A DNA stretch of 64,000 nt from Peptococcaceae bacterium (lineage in GTDB: Bacteria; Bacillota; Peptococcia; DRI-13; PHAD01). Every line of letters starts with the position of its first letter. The first letter of the stretch is position 1. The DNA is taken from NCBI GenBank assembly GCA_024655825.1, contig JANLFJ010000001.1, forward strand, positions 1-64,000. The letters are read 5' to 3'. A model generated the notes under the pieces. It was given only the letters and a program-made list of their open reading frames with translations, was not told where the DNA came from and made no database searches. Of the stretch, positions 52,165-61,094 are shown piece by piece. A program made the translations under genes and the position numbers.

Positions 52165-53010
52165 ATGGTGAAGGAATCGTTAACGAAGATGTTCGGTTTC
52201 AGCCAAAATGAGAATAGAAATGAATATATTCATGAAATAAATATCAAGGACATAAAACCAAATCCGTATCAACCAAGGAAATTTTTCGATCCTATACAAA
52301 TGGATGACCTGGCAAAATCAATTAAAGAGTTTGGAATAATTCAACCGCTGATAGTAAGGCAAAAAGGGAGTTATTACGAAATAATAGCGGGCGAGAGGAG
52401 AATGAGAGCAGCCCAGATTATTGGAATGAAATCCGTTCCGGCTATTATCAGAAATGCCGAAGAAAAAGAGATGGCAGAAATGGCATTGATAGAGAACCTG
52501 CAAAGAGAGGATTTAAATTATTTTGAAGAGGCTGAAGGTTATAAACGGCTGATTGAAGAGTTTTCGCTGACGCAGGAGGAGATTGCCAGGAGGGTAGGAA
52601 AAAGCCAATCGACCATTGCTAACAAAATACGATTATTAAAACTGCCGGAAAACGTTAAGAAGAATATAGTCATTGAAATAATAACCGAACGACACGCCCG
52701 CGCGTTGTTGAAGCTGCCCGAAGAGGAAATGCAGTTGAAGGCGTTGAAAGAGATATATGAAAGGGAACTGAATGTAAGAGAAACCGATATTCTTGTTGAA
52801 AAGATATTAAGCGCATATGAAGACAGGCAGAAGGGTAAGGGTAAAAAGATAGTAAGGATATTTAAGGATATAAGAATATATTTGAATGCAATAAAGTCAG
52901 CTGTTTCCGAGATAGAAAACGCTGGGCTGGACGTTAAAGTAAGCGAAAATGATTACGATGATTATGTTCAGGTGGTCATACAAATATCTAAAAAAAAGAA
53001 AAGCGTATAA
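52165..53010 (+). CDS. noc: ParB-like nucleoid occlusion protein
   Basis: A 281-residue ParB/Noc paralogue. The N-terminal CTP-binding ParB domain has PNPYQPRKFFD and EIIAGERRMRAAQIIG (C- and P-motif region), then an HTH SLTQEEIARRVGKSQSTIANKIRLLKLP. The C-terminal dimerisation part differs from the second ParB at 53961. Being upstream of the parS site and parAB, it fits Noc by position. Its specific binding site is not visible here. Confidence 0.85.
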   Translation: MVKESLTKMFGFSQNENRNEYIHEINIKDIKPNPYQPRKFFDPIQMDDLAKSIKEFGIIQPLIVRQKGSYYEIIAGERRMRAAQIIGMKSVPAIIRNAEEKEMAEMALIENLQREDLNYFEEAEGYKRLIEEFSLTQEEIARRVGKSQSTIANKIRLLKLPENVKKNIVIEIITERHARALLKLPEEEMQLKALKEIYERELNVRETDILVEKILSAYEDRQKGKGKKIVRIFKDIRIYLNAIKSAVSEIENAGLDVKVSENDYDDYVQVVIQISKKKKSV

Positions 53011-53020
53011 GTCGGAATAT

Positions 53021-53052
53021 AAAGGACCCTAAAAAAATAATAGGGTCTTTTT
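53021..53052 (+). terminator. Terminator after noc
   Basis: Stem AAGGACCCT/AGGGTCTTT with a 10-11-nt A-rich loop, followed by TTTTTC. Confidence 0.8.
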
Positions 53053-53077
53053 CTTTATCCCCAAAAGGCTGATAAAA

Positions 53078-53093
53078 TGTTTCACGTGAAACA
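53078..53093. promoter_or_regulatory. parS centromere site
   Basis: The 16-bp palindrome TGTTTCACGTGAAACA matches the bacterial parS consensus at every position. It is ~110 bases upstream of parA, next to the two ParB-family genes. ParB loads here, spreads as a CTP-driven clamp and recruits SMC. Confidence 0.95.
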
Positions 53094-53206
53094 TCGGCAT
53101 GCTAAACCAGGCCAACAAGAAATAATGATATTTTTTTGAAGGAAGACAAGAAAAAATGTGGAAATAAATAGTCTATGAAAAAGACTCAGAAAAAGAGGTG
53201 AAAAGA

Positions 53207-53968
53207 ATGGGGAAAATAATCACAATCGCCAACCAAAAGGGTGGAGTTGCTAAGACAACCACAGCAGTCAATCTCGGCTCGTGTCTGGCAACGCTTGGAA
53301 AGAAAGTCCTGCTCGTTGACATGGACCCGCAGGGTAACGCCACCAGTGGGCTGGGCGTATCCAAAACGGGTATTAGCCGCTGCATTTACGACTGCATAAT
53401 TAATGATATACCTGTGACCTCAATGATTCAATCCACCGAAATAAACAATTTGTTCATTGTCCCATCTACGATCCAGCTGGCTGGCGCGGAAGTTGAACTC
53501 GTATCAGTCATTTCAAGGGAAATGAAACTAAAAAAAGCCCTGCTTCCCATAAAGAGCAGGTATGACTATATCATAATAGATTGCCCGCCTTCGCTTGGAT
53601 TGTTGACCCTCAATGCCATGACAGCCGCGGACAGGGTTTTAATTCCTATCCAGTGCGAATACTACGCACTGGAAGGACTTGGGCAATTGATGAATACGAT
53701 CACGCTCGTAAAAAAACATTTAAATCCCGGTCTGGAAATAGAAGGTGTTGTTCTGACCATGTTCGATGCCCGAACGAACCTGTCGATTCAAGTAGTGGAA
53801 GAAGTCAAGGCCTATTTTAAAGATAAAGTGTTTAATTCGATAATCCCACGCAATGTCCGCTTGAGCGAAGCGCCGAGTTACGGGAAGCCAATAATCACAT
53901 ACGATCCAAAATCCAAAGGAGCAGAACAATATTTTGATTTAGCCAAGGAGGTCATAGAACGTGACTAA
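53207..53968 (+). CDS. parA: Chromosome-partitioning ATPase ParA/Soj
   Basis: A 253-residue deviant-Walker ATPase. [14 protein letters not shown] (about residues 10-23) carries the signature lysine, [13 protein letters not shown] and [13 protein letters not shown] follow. It drives origin segregation with ParB and regulates DnaA in Bacillus. ATG 53207 with AGAGGTG is preferred to GTG 53198. Overlaps parB by 8 bases. Confidence 0.97.
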   Translation: MGKIITIANQKGGVAKTTTAVNLGSCLATLGKKVLLVDMDPQGNATSGLGVSKTGISRCIYDCIINDIPVTSMIQSTEINNLFIVPSTIQLAGAEVELVSVISREMKLKKALLPIKSRYDYIIIDCPPSLGLLTLNAMTAADRVLIPIQCEYYALEGLGQLMNTITLVKKHLNPGLEIEGVVLTMFDARTNLSIQVVEEVKAYFKDKVFNSIIPRNVRLSEAPSYGKPIITYDPKSKGAEQYFDLAKEVIERD

Positions 53969-54836
53969 GAGTCGCCTGGGGAGAGGACTGTCAGCGCTTA
54001 TACCCACGGAATCGGATGCGCTTGTTAAGGACGAACCAGTAACCGAAATCAAACTGGAATTGATAAAGCCAAACTCCTTTCAACCGCGTAAAAGCTTCGA
54101 TAAGGACAAACTGGACGAACTTGCCAGATCGATTCAGGAACATGGAGTTGTTCAGCCGGTTGTAGTACGTCCATTGGGTAATGGAGAATATGAACTGGTT
54201 GTGGGCGAAAGGCGACTCAGAGCCTGCCAGCAGCTCCTGCTGGAAAAGATCCCTGCCGTGGTTAAGGACCTATCTGATCGCCAGATGGTGGAGATTGCCC
54301 TAATTGAAAACATTCAAAGAGAAGATTTAAACCCGGTTGAAGAAGCTGCTGCTTACAAAAGATTGATGGAGGAGTTTGATTTAACACAAGAGGAAGTGGC
54401 CCAGAGAGTAGCCAAGAGTCGTTCCTTTGTAGCCAATATGCTCAGGCTGTTGAAGCTCCCGCAGCCAGTGCTGGAAATGCTGTCCAGTGGGCAGCTAACG
54501 GTTGGACATGTTCGACCTCTTCTGGCAGTGGATAACGAGGAGCAGCAAATAAAATTGGCCGGGGAAATGATAGAAAAAAACCTCACGGTAAGGGATGCAG
54601 AGGCATTAACAAAGAAACAAGTCGCTGAGAAACCCATGGATGGTAAAAAAAATAAGGGAAAAGAAAACAAACTTCCTCCCGGAATTCTGGACCTGGAGTC
54701 CAGGCTGAGAAGCCTTTGCGGGACAAAAGTAAGGATAAAACAAATGGGCGAAAAAGGGCGTATCGAAATCGATTATTACAGCAGCGACGATCTGGATAGA
54801 ATTGTGTCCATCTTTTTAAAAGAAGACTATTTGTAG
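53961..54836 (+). CDS. parB: Chromosome-partitioning protein ParB/Spo0J
   Basis: A 291-residue ParB. N-terminal [11 protein letters not shown] is the ParA-stimulating tail, followed by [24 protein letters not shown] and [14 protein letters not shown] (CTP-binding domain), then the [31 protein letters not shown]. The C-terminal leucine-zipper-like part ends the gene. GTG 53961 with AAGGAGG. Binds the parS at 53078-53093. Confidence 0.97.
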   Translation: MTKSRLGRGLSALIPTESDALVKDEPVTEIKLELIKPNSFQPRKSFDKDKLDELARSIQEHGVVQPVVVRPLGNGEYELVVGERRLRACQQLLLEKIPAVVKDLSDRQMVEIALIENIQREDLNPVEEAAAYKRLMEEFDLTQEEVAQRVAKSRSFVANMLRLLKLPQPVLEMLSSGQLTVGHVRPLLAVDNEEQQIKLAGEMIEKNLTVRDAEALTKKQVAEKPMDGKKNKGKENKLPPGILDLESRLRSLCGTKVRIKQMGEKGRIEIDYYSSDDLDRIVSIFLKEDYL

Positions 54837-54940
54837 TATGCAAATATTTTCAAAAAATAAATAGAAACGTAGAAATTATCCAAATATATTTAATTAGCGG
54901 AAAGTGAAAAAAGGAACTAGCTAAAAAAGACGACTTGTTG

Positions 54941-55009
54941 TATAATGATTTCGAAGCGGTACGGCCAGGTTAGAGCTTGATCTGGCCGTAGATTGTGAAT
55001 ATTATCACA
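54941..55009 (+). promoter_or_regulatory. Leader of the hydrogenase operon with a TGTGA-N6-TCACA operator
   Basis: A TATAAT (54941-54946) without a good -35 lies in the gap after parB. Downstream come a 7-bp hairpin CGGCCAG/CTGGCCG (54962-54988) that is not followed by T, and the perfect palindrome TGTGA-ATATTA-TCACA (54994-55009). This is the CRP/FNR-family consensus; it also matches the Rex consensus TTGTGAA-N4-TTCACAA at 12 of 14 positions. It lies 50 bases before the first ATG. The 54837-54940 remainder shows nothing clear. Confidence 0.55.
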
Positions 55010-55059
55010 TATGCGGCAGTTATATTTTTCCTGCGAATCATTAAGGGGGTTGAAGAAAA

Positions 55060-55560
55060 ATGAGTTGCCTATGTCAATGCGGCACCGGAAAGGAATCGGA
55101 AATTCTTGCGTTCATTGATCGCATCATTGACGCATATAAAGGGCAAAAAGGTGCCTTGATTCCTGTGCTGCACCAGGTCCAGGAGCATTTGGGGTATTTG
55201 CCGGAAGATGTGCAGGCCTACATCGCCGAAAAGCTAAATGTTCCATTAAGTGAAGTTTATGGTGTCGTCAGTTTTTACACCCTTTTCAGCACGGTGCCCA
55301 AGGGCAAGTATAAAATAAGCGTGTGCCTGGGAACCGCCTGTTATGTTAAAGGGTCGGGCCAAATCCTGGCGGAACTGGAAAAGGAATTAAACATCAATGT
55401 GGGCAGTACCACCGAAGACGGCCTGTTTACGCTGGAAGCCTGCCGCTGCCTGGGCTGCTGCGGCCTGGCTCCGGTTCTTATGGTTAATGATAACGTCCAC
55501 GGACGCCTGACCAAGAGCGATGTTGGCGCAATAATTAAAAAGTACAGGGAAATAAGTTAG
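55060..55560 (+). CDS. hydC: NuoE-like subunit of an NAD-linked [FeFe] hydrogenase
   Basis: A 166-residue thioredoxin-like [2Fe-2S] protein with four ligating cysteines in CLGTACYVKG and CRCLGCCGLAP (about residues 90-140). It belongs to the 24-kDa NuoE family. In HydABC hydrogenases it carries electrons between NADH site and the hydrogenase. Start ATG 55060 follows AAGGGGG. The first of four consecutive genes ending with hydA. A cysteine pair near the N-terminus (CLCQC) is extra to the family core. Confidence 0.93.
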   Translation: MSCLCQCGTGKESEILAFIDRIIDAYKGQKGALIPVLHQVQEHLGYLPEDVQAYIAEKLNVPLSEVYGVVSFYTLFSTVPKGKYKISVCLGTACYVKGSGQILAELEKELNINVGSTTEDGLFTLEACRCLGCCGLAPVLMVNDNVHGRLTKSDVGAIIKKYREIS

Positions 55561-55573
55561 AGGAGGGTTGTAG

Positions 55574-55939
55574 ATGCGGTCTATAAATGAACTAAAAGCA
55601 TTGAAAGAAAAAGTGGAAAAGACTATGGCCGTCCGTGAAAACAAGGGAGCGCCTACGGTGATTGTTCACATGGGGACCTGCGGGATCGCCAACGGCGCGC
55701 GGGATGTCCTGAATGCGGTTATGGAAGAACTCAAGGTTCGCGAATTGACAGATATACATGTTACTCAGACCGGCTGCCCCGGATTGTGTCACAAGGAGCC
55801 GCTTGTTACAGTATCTTTTCCCGGCAAGAAACCATACCTTTATGGCAAAGTAACGCCTGAGAACGCCAGGAAAATAATTTTGCAGCATCTTGTGAACGGC
55901 CAGCCCGTGGCCGAGTGGCTGGTAAATAAAGAGGAGTAG
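55574..55939 (+). CDS. Small thioredoxin-like [2Fe-2S] ferredoxin
   Basis: 121 residues. VHMGTCGIANGARDVLN (about 32-48) and TQTGCPGLCHKEPLVTV (about 65-81) place the four cysteines... of which three to four fit the [2Fe-2S] fold. Similar proteins are found between the NuoE- and NuoF-like genes of many bifurcating hydrogenases. It may be an extra electron carrier or assembly partner. It starts 14 bases after hydC with GAGGAGGG. Confidence 0.85.
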   Translation: MRSINELKALKEKVEKTMAVRENKGAPTVIVHMGTCGIANGARDVLNAVMEELKVRELTDIHVTQTGCPGLCHKEPLVTVSFPGKKPYLYGKVTPENARKIILQHLVNGQPVAEWLVNKEE

Positions 55940-55970
55940 CCGGTGAGGCTAAGAAGAAGGAGGAGTTGAC

Positions 55971-57764
55971 ATGGAGTTTTATCGTTCCCATGTGCTGGTT
56001 TGCACCGGCACTGGCTGCACCTCTTCTGACAGCCGGCTGGTTAAAAGCAGGCTGCAGAAGGAAATAGAGGACAAAGGGTTGGAAAAGGAAGTCAGGGTCG
56101 TGGAAACGGGCTGCTTTGGTTTCTGCAACCTGGGTCCAATTATGGTCATATATCCCGAAGGAACATTTTACTGTCAGGTAAAACCGGATGACGTCAAGGA
56201 TATCGTGGAAGAGCATTTGATCAAGGGACGCCCCGTCCAGCGCCTGCTTTACCGCGAAGTGGACAAAGAGATAAAAACGACGGACTTTGAAAACATCGAT
56301 TTCTTCAAATCCCAGAAACGCATTGCCCTATCCAACTGCGGGTTGATAAATCCTGAAAAAATAGAAGAGTATATTGCCCGGGACGGGTATTTTGCCCTGG
56401 CCAAGGTTTTACATGAAATGTCACCGCGGGATGTAATCGAAACGATTAAAAAATCCGGCTTGAGAGGCCGTGGGGGCGGGGGCTTCCCCACAGGCATGAA
56501 ATGGGAATTCGCTTATAATTCCAAAGGAGATCAGAAGTACGTGGTTTGCAACGCGGACGAAGGTGATCCCGGAGCGTTTATGGATCGCAGCGTGCTGGAA
56601 GGAGATCCTCATTCCGTTCTTGAAGCCATGGCTATTGCCGGCTATGCCATTGGGGCAAACCAGGGGTACATCTACGTGCGCGCTGAATATCCAATCGCCG
56701 TGGAACGCCTCGGCATTGCCATCAAGCAGGCTCGAGAACTGGGATTGCTGGGTAAAAACATCTTTAGCAAAGGATTCGATTTTGATATTGATTTGCGCCT
56801 GGGGGCGGGAGCGTTTGTCTGCGGCGAAGAGACCGCCTTACTGGCTTCAATCGAAGGCAGAAGAGGAGAGCCAAGGCCAAGACCGCCTTTTCCGGCTGTG
56901 GAAGGCCTGTGGGGAAAACCTACCATTATCAACAATGTGGAAACATTTGCCAATATACCCCATATAATTCGCAATGGAGCGGAATGGTTCGCTTCGATCG
57001 GCACTGAGAAAAGCAAAGGGACAAAGGTATTTGCGCTGGCCGGAAAAATAAACAACACAGGTCTTATTGAGGTGCCGATGGGAACCACCTTGAGGACAAT
57101 CATTTATGAAATCGGAGGCGGTATCCCTAATGGCAAGAAGTTTAAAGCAGCCCAAACAGGAGGACCCTCTGGCGGGTGCATTCCCGCTAAACACCTGGAT
57201 ATGGAAATTGACTATGACAATTTGCTGTCCATAGGTTCCATGATGGGCTCCGGCGGGATGATTATCATGGACGAGGATACCTGCATGGTTGATATTGCCA
57301 GGTTCTTCCTTGAATTTACCCAGGATGAATCCTGCGGTAAATGTCCGCCCTGCCGGATCGGGACAAAGCGGATGCTGGAGATATTAACGAGGATCACTGA
57401 AGGGAAAGGGAAGCCGGAAGATATAGAAACACTGGAAACACTGGCTTTGACGGTTAAGAATGCTTCCTTGTGCGGGCTTGGGCAGACCGCTCCCAACCCG
57501 GTACTGAGTACTCTCCGTTTCTTCAGGGATGAGTATGAGGCTCACATTTTCGATAAAAAATGTCCCGCTGGGGTTTGCCAGGCGCTGCTGACCTATACGA
57601 TCCTGCAAGACAAGTGCCGCGGCTGCGGTCTGTGCGCGCGCAATTGTCCTGTGGAGGCCATTACTGGAAAAGTGAAGGAACCATATGTGATTGACGCTGA
57701 AAAATGCATCAAATGCGGCATCTGCCTGGAAAAATGCAAATTTGGGGCCGTTGTGAAGAAGTAA
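55971..57764 (+). CDS. hydB: NuoF-like flavoprotein subunit of the hydrogenase
   Basis: A 597-residue NADH-reactive subunit. An N-terminal [2Fe-2S] region (CTGTGCTSSDSRLV, CFGFCNLGP) precedes the FMN/NADH core with GLRGRGGGGFPTGMKW (about residues 165-180), GAYIYVRAEYP-like YIYVRAEYP and GAFVCGEETALL. CGKCPPCRIGTKRM (about 458-471) ligates a [4Fe-4S] cluster. Two C-terminal [4Fe-4S] motifs, CRGCGLCARNCP and CIKCGICLEKC, are the extra domain typical of HydB in bifurcating enzymes. Starts 31 bases after the ferredoxin gene. Confidence 0.95.
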   Translation: MEFYRSHVLVCTGTGCTSSDSRLVKSRLQKEIEDKGLEKEVRVVETGCFGFCNLGPIMVIYPEGTFYCQVKPDDVKDIVEEHLIKGRPVQRLLYREVDKEIKTTDFENIDFFKSQKRIALSNCGLINPEKIEEYIARDGYFALAKVLHEMSPRDVIETIKKSGLRGRGGGGFPTGMKWEFAYNSKGDQKYVVCNADEGDPGAFMDRSVLEGDPHSVLEAMAIAGYAIGANQGYIYVRAEYPIAVERLGIAIKQARELGLLGKNIFSKGFDFDIDLRLGAGAFVCGEETALLASIEGRRGEPRPRPPFPAVEGLWGKPTIINNVETFANIPHIIRNGAEWFASIGTEKSKGTKVFALAGKINNTGLIEVPMGTTLRTIIYEIGGGIPNGKKFKAAQTGGPSGGCIPAKHLDMEIDYDNLLSIGSMMGSGGMIIMDEDTCMVDIARFFLEFTQDESCGKCPPCRIGTKRMLEILTRITEGKGKPEDIETLETLALTVKNASLCGLGQTAPNPVLSTLRFFRDEYEAHIFDKKCPAGVCQALLTYTILQDKCRGCGLCARNCPVEAITGKVKEPYVIDAEKCIKCGICLEKCKFGAVVKK

Positions 57765-57798
57765 AGGCCAAAAATAAAGTCGAGGAGTGTGACTTTGC

Positions 57799-59580
57799 AT
57801 GGAAATGGTAACTTTGACGATCGACGGCCAGGAAGTGCGGGTGCCTGCCGGTTCCACGGTACTGGAAGCCGCACGAAAGGCCGGGATTGATATACCGACA
57901 CTGTGCTATTTGAAGGAAATCAATAAGATCGGGGCCTGCCGGGTCTGCCTGGTGGAAATTGAAAAAACCAGGGGATTGCAGCCCTCTTGTGTATACCCGG
58001 TAGCAGAGGGAATGAAAGTAAAAACCAATACGCCGGTTGTCCGGGAGGCTCGCAAAGCGGTGGTGGAACTGATACTTTCCAACCACCCGATGGAGTGCCT
58101 TACCTGCAGCCGAAACACAAACTGCGAACTCCAGGCCCTGGCCAAAAAACTGGGGATAAAAGACATTCGTTTTGAAGGGGAAAATACTGAGTTTCCGGTG
58201 GATTCTTCTGCGCCAGCCATTGAAAGGATCCCCGACAAGTGTATTCTCTGCCGGCGCTGTGTAAGCGTCTGCAACCAGGTGCAGGGAGTGGGTGTACTCG
58301 GCGTAACGGAAAGAGGCTTTGAAAGCATTGTGGCGCCTCCGTTCCACCGGGAACTGAACGACGTTAACTGCGTGCTTTGCGGCCAGTGCGTCAACGTTTG
58401 TCCTGTAGGCGCATTAAGGGAGAAAGACCACACCAAGAGAGTGTGGGAGGCCATCAATGACCCCGAAAAAATCGTTGTTGTTCAGACGGCGCCTGCGGTT
58501 AGGGTCGCTCTGGGAGAGGAGTTTGGATTCCCAATTGGCACGTCCGTTACCGGTAAAATGGTGGCTGCTTTAAGAAGACTGGGTTTTGACAGGGTGTTTG
58601 ACACTGACTTCACTGCCGACCTGACAATTCTCGAAGAGGGAAGCGAACTGCTGGAACGCCTGAAAAATGGAGGAAAACTGCCGCTTTTGACTTCCTGCAG
58701 CCCGGGCTGGGTAAAATACTGTGAACACCATTACCCGGAATTCCTAGATAATCTTTCTACGGCGAAATCACCTCAGCAAATGTTTGGGGCGCTTGCCAAG
58801 ACCTACTTTGCTGAAAAAATCGGGGTGGATCCCGCCAGGATATATTCGGTTTCCATCATGCCCTGCACAGCCAAGAAATTTGAAAGACAGCGCCCGGAAA
58901 TGAAGGACAGCGGTTTTTCGGATGTTGATGCGGTGCTGACCACCCGCGAACTGGCCAGCATGATAAAGGAAGCCGGTATTGATTTTAGTGGCCTGCCTGA
59001 GGAAAAATACGACGAGCCGATGGGCATTTCTACCGGCGCCGGCCTGATTTTTGGAGCAACAGGCGGTGTTATGGAAGCGGCGCTGAGGACGGTTTATGAA
59101 ATCGTTACCGGAAAAACATTGAAAAACCTTGACTTTATCGCCGTGAGAGGACTGGAAGGCATCAAAGAAGCTGCCGTAGACTTGCCGCCTCTGGGAACAG
59201 TCAAGGTGGCTGTCGCTCATGGTTTGGGCAATGCCAAGAAGGTGCTGGAAAGAGTAAAAGCCAAAGAAGCGGAATATCACTTTATCGAGATCATGGCTTG
59301 TCCAGGCGGCTGCCTGGCGGGCGGCGGCCAACCGCTTGTCAGTGGACCTGAACGGATGAAAATGGCGGAAGATTTTCGCGCTCTAAGGGCAAAAGCCATC
59401 TATGAGGAAGACAAGGGGATGCCGCTCAGGAAATCACACGAGAATCCTGCAATCAAAGCGCTTTATGAAGAATACCTTGTGAAACCATTAGGTGAAAAAT
59501 CACATCATCTGCTACACACTCACTATCATGCCAGGCCAAAATACGCGGCCCTGGCCGCCCTGGAAAGCTGCAAGAAATAA
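57799..59580 (+). CDS. hydA: NADH/ferredoxin-linked [FeFe] hydrogenase catalytic subunit
   Basis: A 593-residue [FeFe] hydrogenase. N-terminal [2Fe-2S] domain (CYLKEINKIGACRVCLVE), a NuoG-like His-Cys cluster (HPMECLTCSRNTNCEL), then two [4Fe-4S] motifs (CILCRRCVSVC, CVLCGQCVNVCP). The H-cluster motifs are L1 TSCSPGWVK (about 294), L2 MPCTAKKFE (about 352) and L3 MACPGGCLAGGGQ (about 500). The small-subunit-like C-terminus follows. With HydB and HydC it can oxidise NADH and reduced ferredoxin together to make H2, or run in reverse. HydEFG maturases are not in this window. Confidence 0.96.
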   Translation: MEMVTLTIDGQEVRVPAGSTVLEAARKAGIDIPTLCYLKEINKIGACRVCLVEIEKTRGLQPSCVYPVAEGMKVKTNTPVVREARKAVVELILSNHPMECLTCSRNTNCELQALAKKLGIKDIRFEGENTEFPVDSSAPAIERIPDKCILCRRCVSVCNQVQGVGVLGVTERGFESIVAPPFHRELNDVNCVLCGQCVNVCPVGALREKDHTKRVWEAINDPEKIVVVQTAPAVRVALGEEFGFPIGTSVTGKMVAALRRLGFDRVFDTDFTADLTILEEGSELLERLKNGGKLPLLTSCSPGWVKYCEHHYPEFLDNLSTAKSPQQMFGALAKTYFAEKIGVDPARIYSVSIMPCTAKKFERQRPEMKDSGFSDVDAVLTTRELASMIKEAGIDFSGLPEEKYDEPMGISTGAGLIFGATGGVMEAALRTVYEIVTGKTLKNLDFIAVRGLEGIKEAAVDLPPLGTVKVAVAHGLGNAKKVLERVKAKEAEYHFIEIMACPGGCLAGGGQPLVSGPERMKMAEDFRALRAKAIYEEDKGMPLRKSHENPAIKALYEEYLVKPLGEKSHHLLHTHYHARPKYAALAALESCKK

Positions 59581-59598
59581 ACGGTGCAAGGAACCAAC

Positions 59599-59638
59599 AA
59601 CAGCGGATGCCGGGTAACACCGGAAGCCGCTGTTTTTC
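59599..59638 (+). terminator. Terminator of the hydrogenase operon
   Basis: Stem AACAGCGG/CCGCTGTT closing an inner CCGG/CCGG mini-stem, then TTTTC. Confidence 0.85.
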
Positions 59639-59725
59639 TATTTGTTTCCTTATAGTCCTCTGGAAACATTGAGAATAAGAAGGTATAATAATGGACATGA
59701 AGCGAAGGAGAGGAGCTAAAAGACG

Positions 59726-60412
59726 ATGCTGGGAACTGTAGTAAACGCCGGGGCAATAGCTTTTGGAGCGTTAGTGGGCATTATACTGCGTACGGGTATT
59801 CCGCAAAAATATAAAGACACCGTTATGCAGGCCTTGGGCATAGCTGTGGCCTTGATTGGGATAAAAATGGCCCTCCAGACCAGGAATGAATTGATTGTTA
59901 TTATTAGTCTGGCTGCAGGCGCTGTGGTGGGAGAAGCGCTTGGTATTGAAAGGGCCTTGGAAAAACTCGGGGAAAGGCTTCAGAAAACGCTTAATTCAAG
60001 TGACGGCGATTTTGTGAAGGGATTCGTAACATGCAGTCTTGTTTACTGCGTGGGCGCTATGAGTATAATGGGAGCCCTGGAAAGCGGTTTAACCGGCCAG
60101 CACAAAATACTGTTTGCCAAATCATTATTGGATGGGATCAGTTCAATTATTTTCGCTTCAACGATGGGGGTCGGTGTTATCTTTTCCGGCCTTTCAGTGT
60201 TGTTTTACCAGGGAGGTTTGACCCTGCTGGCCGGGTCGGTAAAAGTCTTTATGACTGAAGCGGTGATTGCGGAAATGACTTCGACGGGAGGACTGTTAAT
60301 CCTGGCTATATCCGCAAATATTCTGGGGTTAACAAAGTTTAAAACCGCCAATCTTTTACCTGCAATCCTCGTGGCTGCAGTTTTAACCTTATTGGTTGGC
60401 GGGGGGCAGTGA
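59726..60412 (+). CDS. DUF554 family membrane protein
   Basis: A 228-residue membrane protein with about seven hydrophobic segments and the family features GTVVNAGAIAFGALVG at the start and CVGAMSIMGALESGL (about 110-124). DUF554 (YqgA/YdfK) proteins have no firm function; a transport role is assumed. ATG 59726 with GGAGAGG. Confidence 0.88.
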   Translation: MLGTVVNAGAIAFGALVGIILRTGIPQKYKDTVMQALGIAVALIGIKMALQTRNELIVIISLAAGAVVGEALGIERALEKLGERLQKTLNSSDGDFVKGFVTCSLVYCVGAMSIMGALESGLTGQHKILFAKSLLDGISSIIFASTMGVGVIFSGLSVLFYQGGLTLLAGSVKVFMTEAVIAEMTSTGGLLILAISANILGLTKFKTANLLPAILVAAVLTLLVGGGQ

Positions 60413-60458
60413 TACAGGCTGTTCATGCTCTTAAAGGAAAAGGAGAGTGGCTTTATTT

Positions 60459-60998
60459 ATGCTGCAGGTAATAAACGATCTGATTTATGAAAACTATGCC
60501 CTTATAGCGATTGTTTTAATTGTTTTGTTTGCTGCAGGTCTTGCTTTGTTTCTCGCGGTGATATTTCGCCTTAATAAGCTGGCCCGTCAGTACAGGGCGC
60601 TTATGCGCGGGATGGATGGAAAAAACATCGAACAGATTGTGCTGGAAAACGCAAACATATTGGAGAATTTACAAAAAAAATTGGCCGGCATAGAAACGCA
60701 GCTAAAAGAGGTGGAAAGGCTTAACAGGCGAAGCATACATAATGTAAGCCTCTTGCGTTTTAACGCTTTTCACGATATGGGCGGGGACCTCAGCTTTGCC
60801 CTGGCTTTGTTGAATCATGATGGAGACGGGGTTGTTATCAGCAGCATATACGGGCGTGATGACGCGCGAACTTACGCTAAGCCTGTTAAGGGAGGCAAGT
60901 CGACCTACCATTTTTCACAGGAGGAGGAAAAGGTCATCGCTTTGGCCCTCTCCCAGGAAAATGACGAAAACAATTCGCCGATTTTGAGTAAAAAATGA
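60459..60998 (+). CDS. DUF4446 family protein
   Basis: A ~179-residue protein with an N-terminal transmembrane helix (residues 12-35), a coiled-coil segment (ENANILENLQKKLAGIETQLKEVERLNR) and the family C-terminus FNAFHDMGGDLSFALALLNHDGDGVVISS. Often found near parB in Clostridia. The role is unknown. ATG 60459 is chosen, with GGAGAG 11 bases before; GTG 60447 abuts that site. Confidence 0.85.
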   Translation: MLQVINDLIYENYALIAIVLIVLFAAGLALFLAVIFRLNKLARQYRALMRGMDGKNIEQIVLENANILENLQKKLAGIETQLKEVERLNRRSIHNVSLLRFNAFHDMGGDLSFALALLNHDGDGVVISSIYGRDDARTYAKPVKGGKSTYHFSQEEEKVIALALSQENDENNSPILSKK

Positions 60999-61094
60999 CT
61001 TAATGGGGAAGGATTTATAAAGATTATGTAGAATATTATCTCTGGTAGTTTCACTCTGCTTGGGACGACTTCTTTTCAAAAGGCAGGTTGTAGC

